From: Planosporangium flavigriseum | Lineage (GTDB): Bacteria > Actinomycetota > Actinomycetes > Mycobacteriales > Micromonosporaceae | DNA length: 64,000 bases | NCBI RefSeq assembly: GCF_011947225.1 | Contig: NZ_JAATVW010000004.1 | Coordinates: forward strand, 248,001 to 312,000 | Reading direction: 5' to 3' | Shown here: in pieces, positions 16,899-24,238 of the stretch | How positions within the stretch are numbered: the stretch's first letter is position 1 | Layout: each line of letters opens with the position of its first letter | Made by a program: the position numbers and the translations under genes | The notes under the pieces: model-generated | Seen by the model: the letters and a program-made list of their open reading frames with translations, nothing else | Told to the model about the DNA's origin: nothing | The model's database searches: none

Positions 16899-18099
16899 GC
16901 TCGTACCCGTGACGCCGGTTCCTTGGGATGAAGCACGCGCGGCGGCCTACCGGGCCGGCGCCGCTGCCGCTCGCCCGGCCGCCGAGGTGCCGCTGGCCGA
17001 GGCCGACGGTCTGACCCTGGCGGCGCCCCTGGTGACCCTGACTGACCTGCCTGCCTTCCCCACGTCGAGTATCGACGGCTGGGCGGTACGCGGTCCGGCG
17101 CCCTGGCGCGTCGTCGGCCGGGTGCTCGCCGGTGACACGGCCCCGCCACTGCCCGACGACGGCACGTGCGTCGAGATCGCCACGGGTGCGATGGTGCCCG
17201 CCGGCACCGAGCACATCGTCCGGGTGGAAGAGTCCACCCTCGACAACGGCCTCGTCACCGGGCAGCCGCGGCCGAACCCCGAGTGGCGGGTGCCCGGCGA
17301 GGAGGCCGCCCGGGGCGAGGAGTTGCTACCCAGCGGCGCGCCGGTCACGCCGGGGGCGATCGGCCTGGCGGCCTCGTGCGGCTACGACACCGTGTCGGTG
17401 CGGCCCGCACCGCGAGCGGCCGTCCTGGTGTTCGGCGACGAGTTGCTGACCTCCGGTCCGCCGGACGCTGGGCGGATTCGCGACGCTCTCGGTCCCCAGA
17501 TTCCGTCCTGGCTGCGCCGGCTGGGCGCCGCTGTGGACATGTCGGTCGGGCCGGTCAAGGACACGCTCGACGCGCACGTCGACGCGATCCGGGCCGCGCT
17601 CGACAGTGGCGCGGACGTGGTGTGCACGACCGGCGGCACGATGCACGGCCCGGTCGATCACCTCCATCCGGCGCTCGCGGAGCTCGGCGCGACCTATGTG
17701 GTCAACACGGTCGCGGTCCGGCCAGGGTTCCCGATGCTGCTCGCGGCGCTGCCGGGCGGCAAGTTCCTCGCCGGGTTGCCGGGCAATCCACAGTCGGCGA
17801 TCGTCGCGTTGACGTCCCTCGTCGCGCCGCTCCTGGCCGGGCTGCAGGGCCGCCCATTGCCTGCGCTGCCGACGGTCACGCTGGGGGCGCCGATCCGCGG
17901 TCGCGGCTCGTACACCCACCTGGCTCTGGTACGGATGGACGGTGGTTTGGCGTACCCGGTTTCCCACGTAGGATCGTCGATGCTGCGGGGGCTCGCCCAG
18001 TCGGTCGGCTTCGCGGTGGTCGCGCCGGATACCGATGGTGAGAAGGGCGCGACGGTTCCGCTCGTACCGCTGCCGATGCTCGACGGAGAACGGTCATGA
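16888..18099 (+). CDS. moeA: Molybdopterin molybdenumtransferase, MoeA family (divergent)
   Basis: A 403-residue MoeA-type protein that inserts molybdate into adenylylated molybdopterin. Domain order is MoeA N (about 10-160), MoCF-like domain (about 170-320) and C-terminal beta domain (about 325-395). The usual MDGYA loop is changed to SSIDGWAV but keeps the Asp. The MoCF motif TSGGxS is TTGGTMHGPVDHL, and LPGNPQS replaces LPGNPVS. GTG start 16888 overlaps moaB. ATGA overlap joins it to moaE. The divergence suggests a distinct MoeA paralogue group; it could also act as a gephyrin-like regulator, but with this operon context a synthetic role is likeliest. Confidence 0.85.
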   Translation: MTIRLVPVTPVPWDEARAAAYRAGAAAARPAAEVPLAEADGLTLAAPLVTLTDLPAFPTSSIDGWAVRGPAPWRVVGRVLAGDTAPPLPDDGTCVEIATGAMVPAGTEHIVRVEESTLDNGLVTGQPRPNPEWRVPGEEAARGEELLPSGAPVTPGAIGLAASCGYDTVSVRPAPRAAVLVFGDELLTSGPPDAGRIRDALGPQIPSWLRRLGAAVDMSVGPVKDTLDAHVDAIRAALDSGADVVCTTGGTMHGPVDHLHPALAELGATYVVNTVAVRPGFPMLLAALPGGKFLAGLPGNPQSAIVALTSLVAPLLAGLQGRPLPALPTVTLGAPIRGRGSYTHLALVRMDGGLAYPVSHVGSSMLRGLAQSVGFAVVAPDTDGEKGATVPLVPLPMLDGERS

Positions 18100-18530
18100 C
18101 CAGTGTGGATGGAGCGACCACGACGGTGGTGGTGACCACCGAGCCGCTCGACGTCGCCGCGCACGAGCGCCTGGTGGCACGGGCGGCGGCCGGAGCGGTG
18201 GTGTCGTTCGCCGGTGTCGTGCGCGACCACGACCACGGGCGCGGGGTGCTGGAGCTCGAGTACGAAGGGCATCCGACCGCGGAGCGGGTCCTGGCCGAAG
18301 TCGCTGCCGAGATCGCCGCGGACCCTGCCGTGTACGCGGTCGCGGTGTCCCACCGGATCGGGCGGCTGGAGATCGGCGACGTGGCCCTCGCAGCGGCGGT
18401 GTCGACGGCGCACCGGGCCGCGGCGTTCGCGGCGTGTGCTCGGCTGGTGGATGAGGTGAAGGCGCGGCTGCCGGTCTGGAAGCGTCAGGTCTTCACCGAC
18501 GGCACCGAAGAGTGGGTCAACTGCCCCTGA
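18096..18530 (+). CDS. moaE: Molybdopterin synthase large subunit MoaE
   Basis: A 144-residue MoaE, catalytic subunit of molybdopterin synthase, which transfers sulfur from MoaD thiocarboxylate to cPMP. Motifs are SFAGVVRDHDHGRGVLELEYEGHP, SHRIGRLEIGDVALAAAVSTAHR and the catalytic stretch VKARLPVWKRQ with the two conserved Lys, then EEWVN. Its start overlaps moeA in ATGA. No moaD accompanies it; moaD lies about 10 kb away at 28739, transcribed with moaA. The 3' end overlaps the convergent GT87-like gene by 14 bases. Confidence 0.95.
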   Translation: MTSVDGATTTVVVTTEPLDVAAHERLVARAAAGAVVSFAGVVRDHDHGRGVLELEYEGHPTAERVLAEVAAEIAADPAVYAVAVSHRIGRLEIGDVALAAAVSTAHRAAAFAACARLVDEVKARLPVWKRQVFTDGTEEWVNCP

Positions 18531-20013
18531 TCGGCGTGCGGGCGAGGCTGCGACCCGCGGTCGCCGGCTGGGCCTCGAACACCGGCTCGGCACCCTGCCG
18601 CCAGGGCAGCAGGACAACCAGCACGATCAGGGCCAGCGCCAGTGAGTTCTCCATCAACGCGCCGCTCAGGCCGTCGGCATAGTGCGACACGTTCGGCAGC
18701 CGGTGCTCGTAGCGCCACATTGGAGAGATGACGAACAGCAGGTACACGCCGAGCGCCGCTGCGGCGTGACGCAGGCCGGCCAGCGCGGGGAAGCGCCCGA
18801 TGTTGAAGCCCCGCACCGCCCGCCGGCGGCGCAGCGCCACGTCGATCAGGATCACCAGCGCCGGAACGAGAAATACCAGATGGTGCGTCCAGGAGATCGG
18901 ACAGACGGCGTTGGCCGTCAAGCCCACGATGGTGAACGCGGCGAGTTCGTCGCCTTCGGCGTGCGCCGTCTTCGCCCGCGAGAGCCCGACCGCGAGCAGC
19001 AGCGCGGCGAACGCCAGCCACATCAACCTTGGCGTGGTCGGCGAGTCGTAGGCCCTGGCCAGAAGGCCGGCCAACGACTGGTTCGGGGTCGCGTCGACGA
19101 AACCGACCCGGTTGGTGTCCCAGACGACGCTACTGAAATAGGCGAGCGACTCCTTGCCGGCGCAGAGGTACGCGAGCAGCGTCGCGCCGATCGTGGTGCC
19201 TATCGCGGTGAAGGTGACCCGCCACTGGCGTGTGACCAGGAAGTACACGATGAACAGGCCCGGAGTCAGCTTGACCGCGGTGGCCAGGCCCACGCCGACA
19301 CCCGCGAACGCGCCGGTCATCCACGCATGTCGCAGCCAGCTCAGCGGGGTCTGTTCGGGGCGCGGACGGATCATCGTGTCACGGTCGAGGGCGGCGCGGC
19401 CTCGCCAGCGCAGCGCCGCCAGGTCGGCGATGACGAGGCCGGCGAGGATCAGGTTGATCTGGCCGAAGCCGATCGTCTCGCGTACCGGTTCGGTCGCCCC
19501 GGCCAGCGGCACTGCGATCCCGATGGCGAACCAGCGCGGCAGGCCGTACCGGTCGGCGATCGGGCCCACGATCGTGAACAGGATCAACGCCAGGGCGGCG
19601 AGATTGAGTAAGGCGTTGACCCACCCGGCAAGCTGTGTGCCGAGCAGCACCATCGGCACCATGGCCAGCGCGGCGAACGGAGGGTACGTGAAGCCGAGCA
19701 TCGTCCGAGGCGCGACGAACTGGTAGAGATCGCCTCCTTCGGTCCACCACACCACCGCGCCGTGATAGATCCGGAGGTCGAAGAAGTCGTACTGCCGACC
19801 GAACGCGCGCACGGCCCATACCGCAATGAGAGCGGTGGTGGCGACGATGCCAATCCGTACGAACGCGGTCGACCAGACCTGCCGGGCGACACGGTGGAAT
19901 GTGGCGAGAAGAGACGGCCGTCCATCGACGGTCGCCGGCATACGGTTGCCACCCCCGCACTGCTGTCGGTTATCTCGCTCTCGTCCGACAAGCAGCGTAG
20001 AACGGTCCGCCAC
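18517..20013 (-). CDS. GT87-like polyprenyl-phosphate mannosyltransferase (DUF2029)
   Basis: A 498-residue protein with about eleven to twelve TM helices. Features of the PimE-like alpha-mannosyltransferase group are visible: DLRIYHGAVVWWTEGGDLY (the conserved loop-1 Asp), FTYPPFAALAMVP, TAVKLTPGLFIVYFLVTRQWR, and ISWTHHLVFLVPALVIL. Such enzymes add mannose from polyprenyl phosphate mannose to PIMs, lipomannan or similar glycolipids on the outer membrane face. Start at 20013 or the later ATG 19941 cannot be distinguished; the first 24 residues are hydrophilic. Its tail overlaps moaE on the other strand by 14 bases. The exact glycolipid target is not known. Confidence 0.82.
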   Translation of the reverse strand: MADRSTLLVGRERDNRQQCGGGNRMPATVDGRPSLLATFHRVARQVWSTAFVRIGIVATTALIAVWAVRAFGRQYDFFDLRIYHGAVVWWTEGGDLYQFVAPRTMLGFTYPPFAALAMVPMVLLGTQLAGWVNALLNLAALALILFTIVGPIADRYGLPRWFAIGIAVPLAGATEPVRETIGFGQINLILAGLVIADLAALRWRGRAALDRDTMIRPRPEQTPLSWLRHAWMTGAFAGVGVGLATAVKLTPGLFIVYFLVTRQWRVTFTAIGTTIGATLLAYLCAGKESLAYFSSVVWDTNRVGFVDATPNQSLAGLLARAYDSPTTPRLMWLAFAALLLAVGLSRAKTAHAEGDELAAFTIVGLTANAVCPISWTHHLVFLVPALVILIDVALRRRRAVRGFNIGRFPALAGLRHAAAALGVYLLFVISPMWRYEHRLPNVSHYADGLSGALMENSLALALIVLVVLLPWRQGAEPVFEAQPATAGRSLARTPIRGS

Positions 20014-20096
20014 GCACCACCTCCAGCGTTATCCGACCGTGTCCCATCGCACACGAGTCGGTGACCTGTACGCGCGTGCTAACTCACTGCTGTTTT

Positions 20097-20112
20097 GCGG
20101 TGTTATCACCGC
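20097..20112. other. Small hairpin in the GT/DoxX gap
   Basis: GCGGTG pairs with CACCGC around a TTAT loop within the 167-base gap between the GT87-like gene and the DoxX gene. A TTTT precedes the plus-strand hairpin. It lies about 70 bases after the DoxX stop on the minus strand and could attenuate read-through, but the stem is short. Confidence 0.25.
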
Positions 20113-20180
20113 CGGAGAGGCGAATAGTCGGCGCGGGACCTTGTTGTTATTGTTTCGCGCTAATTGGCGGATGACGATGT

Positions 20181-20804
20181 TTAGCCAGGTAGGAGCCCTC
20201 CGGCCGTCGACTTCACCGCCTGCTTGGCATCCCTGGCCGCGGTATGGGCGGTGCGCTGCGCATCCTGTGCGGCTCGCCTGGCCTCCTTCGCGGTCAGCTG
20301 CGCTGCTCGCTTCGTCTCCTTGGTGGTGGTGTGGGCGGCGCGCTTGACCGAGTCCTGGGCGTGCTCGGCGAGGTGGCTCGTACGCCATGCCAGCCCGGGC
20401 TTGCCTTCGGTGTCCACGGCCGCGAGGAGCAGGCCACCCATCAGGCCGAGGTTCTTGAGAACTTCGGGGCGGTCGATCGGCTGGCCTCCCGGCTCCGCCT
20501 CCGACCACAGGTCCTGCCCCGCCACAGTAGACGGAACCAGCGAAGCGGCGAGCGCGAGGGCGACCGGCCGGGTGAAGGTGTTGGTGGCCAGCATGACGCC
20601 GCCGACCATCTGCACGATTCCGGTGGTGCGTGCCAGGGCGCGTGGATCGGTGGGCAGGCCGACGGCCTCCAGGGTGGACCCGAGCCGCTCTGTCACCTTC
20701 GCGGCGGTGTCGGCGAACCGGTCGGGATTGTTGTACGCATCCAGCCCGCCGCGGACGAAGACCGCTGCGAGGAGGGCACGAGCTACGGTACGAACTGGGT
20801 TCAT
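20181..20804 (-). CDS. DoxX-family membrane protein with Ala/Lys-rich tail
   Basis: A 207-residue protein. Residues 1-135 form the four-helix DoxX fold: ALLAAVFVRGGLDAYNNPDRFA, QMVGGVMLATNTFTRPVALALAASLVP and NLGLMGGLLLAAVDTEGKP. DoxX proteins are quinone-pocket-like membrane proteins often tied to redox stress. Residues about 140-205 are an unusual Ala/Lys/Arg/Thr-rich tail with repeats of the type KRAAHTTTKETKRAA, RRAAQDAQRTAHTAARDAKQA, which reads like a long amphipathic or coiled helix or a histone-H1-like nucleic acid tail. ATG 20804 is chosen over an upstream start since MNPVRTVAR is the usual DoxX beginning. The tail is discussed as a finding. Confidence 0.85.
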   Translation of the reverse strand: MNPVRTVARALLAAVFVRGGLDAYNNPDRFADTAAKVTERLGSTLEAVGLPTDPRALARTTGIVQMVGGVMLATNTFTRPVALALAASLVPSTVAGQDLWSEAEPGGQPIDRPEVLKNLGLMGGLLLAAVDTEGKPGLAWRTSHLAEHAQDSVKRAAHTTTKETKRAAQLTAKEARRAAQDAQRTAHTAARDAKQAVKSTAGGLLPG

Positions 20805-20862
20805 GCGCGGGCCTTTACCCGTCACCGGCCGGCTTTATCCGTCTCGACGGACATGAATTCGC

Positions 20863-22071
20863 TCAGTTATCCACCGAGGGCTGGGAGCGTAGGTACCGGC
20901 CGAAGTGAGGCACCGTGAACGCGACCGTGCCCCGTTCGCCGGAGTAGATGAGCCCCTTCTTGATGAGGGTGTCCCGGGCCGGGGAGAGGCTGGCCGGCTT
21001 GCGCCCCAGTACCTTTGCGATCTCGGCCGTGGAGACGGCCGTGTCCATGTCGTCGGCGTCGGCAAGCGCGGCCATCGTGCGCATGTACTCGCGTTCGGCC
21101 GGCGTTGCCCGCTCGTACCGGGAGCCGAAGAAGCCGACCGCCAGTTCGGCCTCGGCCTCCGGCGCCGCGACCCGTACGTCGGCGCCCGTGATCGGGGTAC
21201 GCGGAGCGTGGTCCCAGGTCGCCTTGCCGTACGCCTGCACGAAGTACGGGTAGCCACCGGACATTTCGTAGAGGATGTCCAGCGCCTTCGTCTCGTACTC
21301 GACGCCCTCACGTGCGGCGGGAGCGCTGAACGCCTGGTCGGCGGAGAGCCGGTCGAGGCGGTCGATCCGCTGGTACTTAAACAGCCGCTCGGAGTACGAC
21401 TTGGACGCCGACAGCACGGCCGGTAGGTGGGGTAGTCCGGCGCCGACCACGATCAGTGGCGCGCCGGTCTGGGACAGTTCGTGGCAGGCGGCGCACAGGG
21501 CCGACACGTCGTGCGCGGGCACGTCCTGCATCTCGTCGATGAACAGCGCGATCCCGGTGCCCACGTCGGTGGCGACGCTCGCCGCGTCGGTGAACAGCTC
21601 GACCAGGTCGATCTCGATGTCACCAGAATCGGCGCGGCCGCGCGCGGCCGGCACGTCGATGCCGGGGTTCCAGCGGTCGCGCAGCTTCGCGTTGTCAGGG
21701 ACGGCGCGGGCGCCGAACGCCTTCAGTACGCCCAAGAAGTCGTCGATGCGGTCCGGTGCGCGATGGTGCGGGGCGAGTTCGCGTACGGCCATGTGCAGCG
21801 CGGCCGCGATCGGCCGGCGCAGGGACTGGTCGGGCCGGGCCTCCACCTTCCCGGTGCCCCACAGTCGGCCGATCGCCGCCGAGCGCAGCGAATTGAGCAG
21901 GACGGTCTTGCCGACGCCGCGCAGGCCGGTGAGGACGAGTGAGCGCTCGGGGCGGCCCCGAGCGATTCGTTCGAGGACTACCTCGAACATCTCCAACTCG
22001 CGGTCACGCCCGGCCAGCTCGGGTGGCCGCTGCCCGGCTCCCGGCGCGTAGGGATTGCGAACCGGATCCAC
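20863..22071 (-). CDS. AAA-family ATPase with C-terminal winged helix (Orc1/Cdc6-like ATP-binding protein)
   Basis: A 402-residue STAND/AAA_16-type ATPase. Walker A LTGLRGVGKTVLLN is near residues 48-60, Walker B IALFIDEMQD near 170-180, a sensor-like IVVGAGLP near 205 and an arginine-bearing region after it. Residues about 330-395 look like a winged helix (STAEIAKVLGRKPASLSPARDTLIKKGLI). This matches the bacterial ATPases related to archaeal Orc1/Cdc6 and to predicted transcriptional or plasmid-partition regulators. Start GTG 22071 gives the natural VDPVRNPYAPGAGQRPPELAGRDRE beginning (GRDREL is the N-linker consensus). Its upstream region has two TCTAG-N8-CTAGA dyads and a long hairpin, so it may be autoregulated. 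Target is unknown. Confidence 0.85.
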   Translation of the reverse strand: MDPVRNPYAPGAGQRPPELAGRDRELEMFEVVLERIARGRPERSLVLTGLRGVGKTVLLNSLRSAAIGRLWGTGKVEARPDQSLRRPIAAALHMAVRELAPHHRAPDRIDDFLGVLKAFGARAVPDNAKLRDRWNPGIDVPAARGRADSGDIEIDLVELFTDAASVATDVGTGIALFIDEMQDVPAHDVSALCAACHELSQTGAPLIVVGAGLPHLPAVLSASKSYSERLFKYQRIDRLDRLSADQAFSAPAAREGVEYETKALDILYEMSGGYPYFVQAYGKATWDHAPRTPITGADVRVAAPEAEAELAVGFFGSRYERATPAEREYMRTMAALADADDMDTAVSTAEIAKVLGRKPASLSPARDTLIKKGLIYSGERGTVAFTVPHFGRYLRSQPSVDN

Positions 22072-22093
22072 AATGGAGCACCGTATCGGGATG

Positions 22094-22111
22094 TCTAGGG
22101 CAACCGCTAGA
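22094..22111. promoter_or_regulatory. Operator-like dyad TCTAG-N8-CTAGA, copy 1
   Basis: TCTAG at 22094-22098 and CTAGA at 22107-22111 form an inverted repeat with an eight-base spacer, 23 bases upstream of the AAA ATPase start. CTAG is a rare tetranucleotide in GC-rich actinobacteria. A second copy with the same spacing lies at 22162-22183. Confidence 0.5.
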
Positions 22112-22118
22112 TGTCCAT

Positions 22119-22156
22119 AGAGCAATCTCGACGGCACGGGTCGTCGAGATTGCTCT
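22119..22156 (-). terminator. Long perfect hairpin after the LppU-like gene
   Basis: AGAGCAATCTCGACG (22119-22133) pairs perfectly with CGTCGAGATTGCTCT (22142-22156), 15 bp around an eight-base loop. It begins 41 bases after the stop of the LppU-like gene on the minus strand and is the likely terminator of that transcript, though no long U-run follows. It sits between the two CTAG dyads. Confidence 0.6.
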
Positions 22157-22161
22157 TGGGT

Positions 22162-22183
22162 TATCTAGAAGAAATGCTAGATA
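22162..22183. promoter_or_regulatory. Operator-like dyad TATCTAG-N8-CTAGATA, copy 2
   Basis: TATCTAG at 22162-22168 and CTAGATA at 22177-22183 form a seven-base inverted repeat with the same eight-base spacer as copy 1. A further CTAG occurs at 22187. The equal spacing of both copies points to a dimeric DNA-binding protein. Confidence 0.5.
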
Positions 22184-22196
22184 GAGCTAGAAGTCG

Positions 22197-23273
22197 CTAC
22201 TTCTGCTGCTTCAGACAGAGCACGAAGTCCTCGGTGTTTTCGGAGCTGTCGAAGAAGTAGTTGTGCGTGTACCCCGGAGTGCCGTCGCACTTCTTCTTGT
22301 CGGTCGTCTCCGGGAACTTCTTGATCACCTCGTACGTGTCCTTGGTGCAGGCGACCTTGCGCATCCGCGGAGCCTCGTTGGAGCCGTCGTTGACCAGGCA
22401 GTCACCGACTTTGGCGATGAGCGCGTCGTTGCCGATCCCCGCGGCGTCGCTGCTCCCGGCGCTCGGCGTCGGCTCAGCCTGTGGTTCCACGCTCGCCGGC
22501 GCCGGCGCCGGGACCGGCTGTGCCGCCGGCTTCCCCACCGCGGTGTTGTTGTCGGTGCCCTTGTTGGAGGACAGGTACACGCCGGTCGCGACCGCCCCGG
22601 CCGCGATCAGGGCCAGCGCCGCGACAGCCGCGATGACCAGACGTGAGCCACTCCGCTTCGGTCGCTCCGGTGCCGGCTTCGAAACCGGCCACGTCTGCTC
22701 GTCCCGGACGCCGGGTTGCGGCACGGCGGGTGCTTGCACGTACTGCGTCGGCTGCTCGGAGGCCGCCGGTTGTCCGTACTCCGACTGTTCCAGGTACGTG
22801 GTCTGTTCGGGGTACGCGGCGGTCTGCTCGGTGTATGCGGGCGGCTGATCATAGGGTGCGGGCTGCGCGGGGATCGGCTGCCGCAGGTACCCGGGATGCT
22901 GGGCATAGCCGGGCTGCCCAGCGTGCTGCGGCGGCGCCGGGTACTGGGGTGGTGCCGGGTACTGGGGTGGTGCCGGGTACGCAGGTGGTGCCGGGTACGC
23001 AGGTGGTGCCGGGTACTGGGGTGGTGCCGGGTACTGGGGTGGTGCCAGGTACGCAGGTGGTGCCGGATGCGATGGCGGCACCGAGTGCTGGGGTGGCGGC
23101 GCTTCGTTGGGGCGCCCACCGGGGGAGCCCGGGGCCGCCACACTGCCCCACGCCGCGGCGATCCCGTACGGATCGTCCGGCTTTGAGTATGGGTTTTTCT
23201 GCTGGCCGCCGCGCCACGGATCCTGCGGCTCACCTGCGGGACGCGGCCCACCAGGTGGTCCGGACGTCGACAT
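22197..23273 (-). CDS. LppU-like membrane protein with APPQYP repeats
   Basis: A 358-residue protein. Residues 1-200 are cytoplasmic and Pro/Tyr/Gln-rich, with tandem hexapeptides APPQYP/APPAYP; residues about 215-235 form a single TM helix (LVIAAVAALALIAAGAVATGVYL); after an Ala/Pro linker the extracellular domain (about 285-358) has VGDCLVNDGS, VACTKDTYEVIKKFPE, KKCDGTPGYTHNYFF and DFVLCLKQ, the spacing of four Cys known from LppU/SCO3897-family proteins. Start ATG 23273 is fixed by GGGAGGAGCC just upstream. Function of LppU-type proteins is not established. A long hairpin ends the gene and CTAG dyads lie beyond it. Confidence 0.8.
   Translation of the reverse strand: MSTSGPPGGPRPAGEPQDPWRGGQQKNPYSKPDDPYGIAAAWGSVAAPGSPGGRPNEAPPPQHSVPPSHPAPPAYLAPPQYPAPPQYPAPPAYPAPPAYPAPPQYPAPPQYPAPPQHAGQPGYAQHPGYLRQPIPAQPAPYDQPPAYTEQTAAYPEQTTYLEQSEYGQPAASEQPTQYVQAPAVPQPGVRDEQTWPVSKPAPERPKRSGSRLVIAAVAALALIAAGAVATGVYLSSNKGTDNNTAVGKPAAQPVPAPAPASVEPQAEPTPSAGSSDAAGIGNDALIAKVGDCLVNDGSNEAPRMRKVACTKDTYEVIKKFPETTDKKKCDGTPGYTHNYFFDSSENTEDFVLCLKQQK
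22936..23061 (-). repeat. In-frame 18-bp tandem repeat, seven copies
   Basis: Seven 18-bp units (gccgggtactggggtggt and the variant gccgggtacgcaggtggt on the plus strand) encode alternating APPQYP and APPAYP on the minus strand. Units are near-identical, so copy-number change by slippage or recombination is likely without frame loss. The repeat is wholly coding. Confidence 0.9.
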
Positions 23274-23591
23274 GTGGCTCCTCCCGGTCGTCCGTCGCGC
23301 CCACGACACTCGCGGGCGGCAAGTCGTTCCCCGTCACCGTAGCGTGATGCTCTGACGACCTCATCTCACGAGCGAAAGCTGGCCGCAGGTGGGCGCGGCG
23401 CCCGCTCCGACGGTGCCCGGGTCCCATCCACCGGACGCCGGCATGCGGCTCCCCCATCCACCTGATAGTCCACAGGTTCGCTTGGGCATTTTCCGAGTTC
23501 AGCAGCCATGGAAATGTGGTTGTCCACAGCCTGTGGCGGTATTGTCCACAAGGCTGTGCACAGCGCGTACCCGGCGCGGTAGGTTGCGCCG
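23274..23591. promoter_or_regulatory. Intergenic region with DnaA-box cluster (23466-23562)
   Basis: This 318-base divergent gap has no gene. It holds TAGTCCACA (23466-23474), two perfect DnaA boxes TTGTCCACA (23520-23528 and 23542-23550) and CTGTGCACA (23554-23562), all in the same orientation, within 97 bases. The inverted stretch CCACAGCCTGTGG lies between. It precedes the prepilin peptidase start by 30 bases. No replication gene is adjacent; the cluster might regulate one of the flanking genes or titrate DnaA. Confidence 0.65.
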
Positions 23592-24203
23592 ATGCTCCGG
23601 GTGCTCATCGCCATGGTGGCCGGCGTAGCTACCGGTCCCCTGCTCACCAAGACCATTTCCGGATACGCGCGACCGCCCGCTACCGGCGCGGCGGCGGTGA
23701 CGGCGGCCGGGGCGTTCGCCGTGCTCGCCTGCCGCGTCACCGCACCGCTGGCGCTCGCGGCGCTCTGCTGGGTGGCCGGTCTCGGGATCGCGCTCGGATT
23801 CGTGGACGCCGCCCGGCACCGACTCCCCGACCGGCTCACCATGCCGGCGTTCGCCGGGGCGCTCGCGCTGCTGACCGCCGACGCGCTTGTGGGCGGCAGG
23901 TTCGCGGCCCTCGCCTCGGCTGTGCTGTCCGGACTCGCCATGGCCGGCTTCTACGCCGTACTGGTGCTGGTCAACCCGGCGGGGATGGGCGCTGGAGACG
24001 CGAAACTCGGCTTGAGCGTGGGCACCGGTCTCGGCTGGCTCGGCGGTGACGTGGCGTTCCTCGGCGCGCTGGCCGGCCTGGCGCTCGCGTCCGCGTACGC
24101 GATGGTTCTGTTGAGCCGCGGCCGGATCTCGCGGACGGCCCGGTTGGCGCACGGTCCGTTCATGCTGCTCGGGGCGGTGCTGGCGGTCGCGGTCACCGGC
24201 TGA
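23592..24203 (+). CDS. Prepilin peptidase, A24 family (standalone, no methylase domain)
   Basis: A 203-residue aspartic membrane peptidase with about six TM helices. The two catalytic Asp are in GFVDAARHRLPD (TM/loop 1) and GAGDAKLG, the GxGD motif. The N-terminal cysteine-rich and methyltransferase part of PilD is missing, as in short TadV/FppA-like forms that process Tad/Flp or type IV-like prepilins. No pilin or tad genes are visible nearby, so its substrate lies elsewhere. The start is ATG 23592, 30 bases after the DnaA-box cluster. The gene is convergent with the PHP-UvrD gene, 35 bases between stops. Confidence 0.88.
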   Translation: MLRVLIAMVAGVATGPLLTKTISGYARPPATGAAAVTAAGAFAVLACRVTAPLALAALCWVAGLGIALGFVDAARHRLPDRLTMPAFAGALALLTADALVGGRFAALASAVLSGLAMAGFYAVLVLVNPAGMGAGDAKLGLSVGTGLGWLGGDVAFLGALAGLALASAYAMVLLSRGRISRTARLAHGPFMLLGAVLAVAVTG

Positions 24204-24238
24204 CGCCCGGTAAACCGCCCCTGTTCAGCAAGAGGGGA

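Noticed and set aside
20080-20096. CIRCE-like half site near GTGCTAA
   Set aside because: Only one half is present and no HrcA or groE gene is close.
22936-23061. Possible CRISPR-like repeat array
   Set aside because: Units are contiguous 18-bp, in frame and coding for APPQYP; there are no spacers or cas genes.
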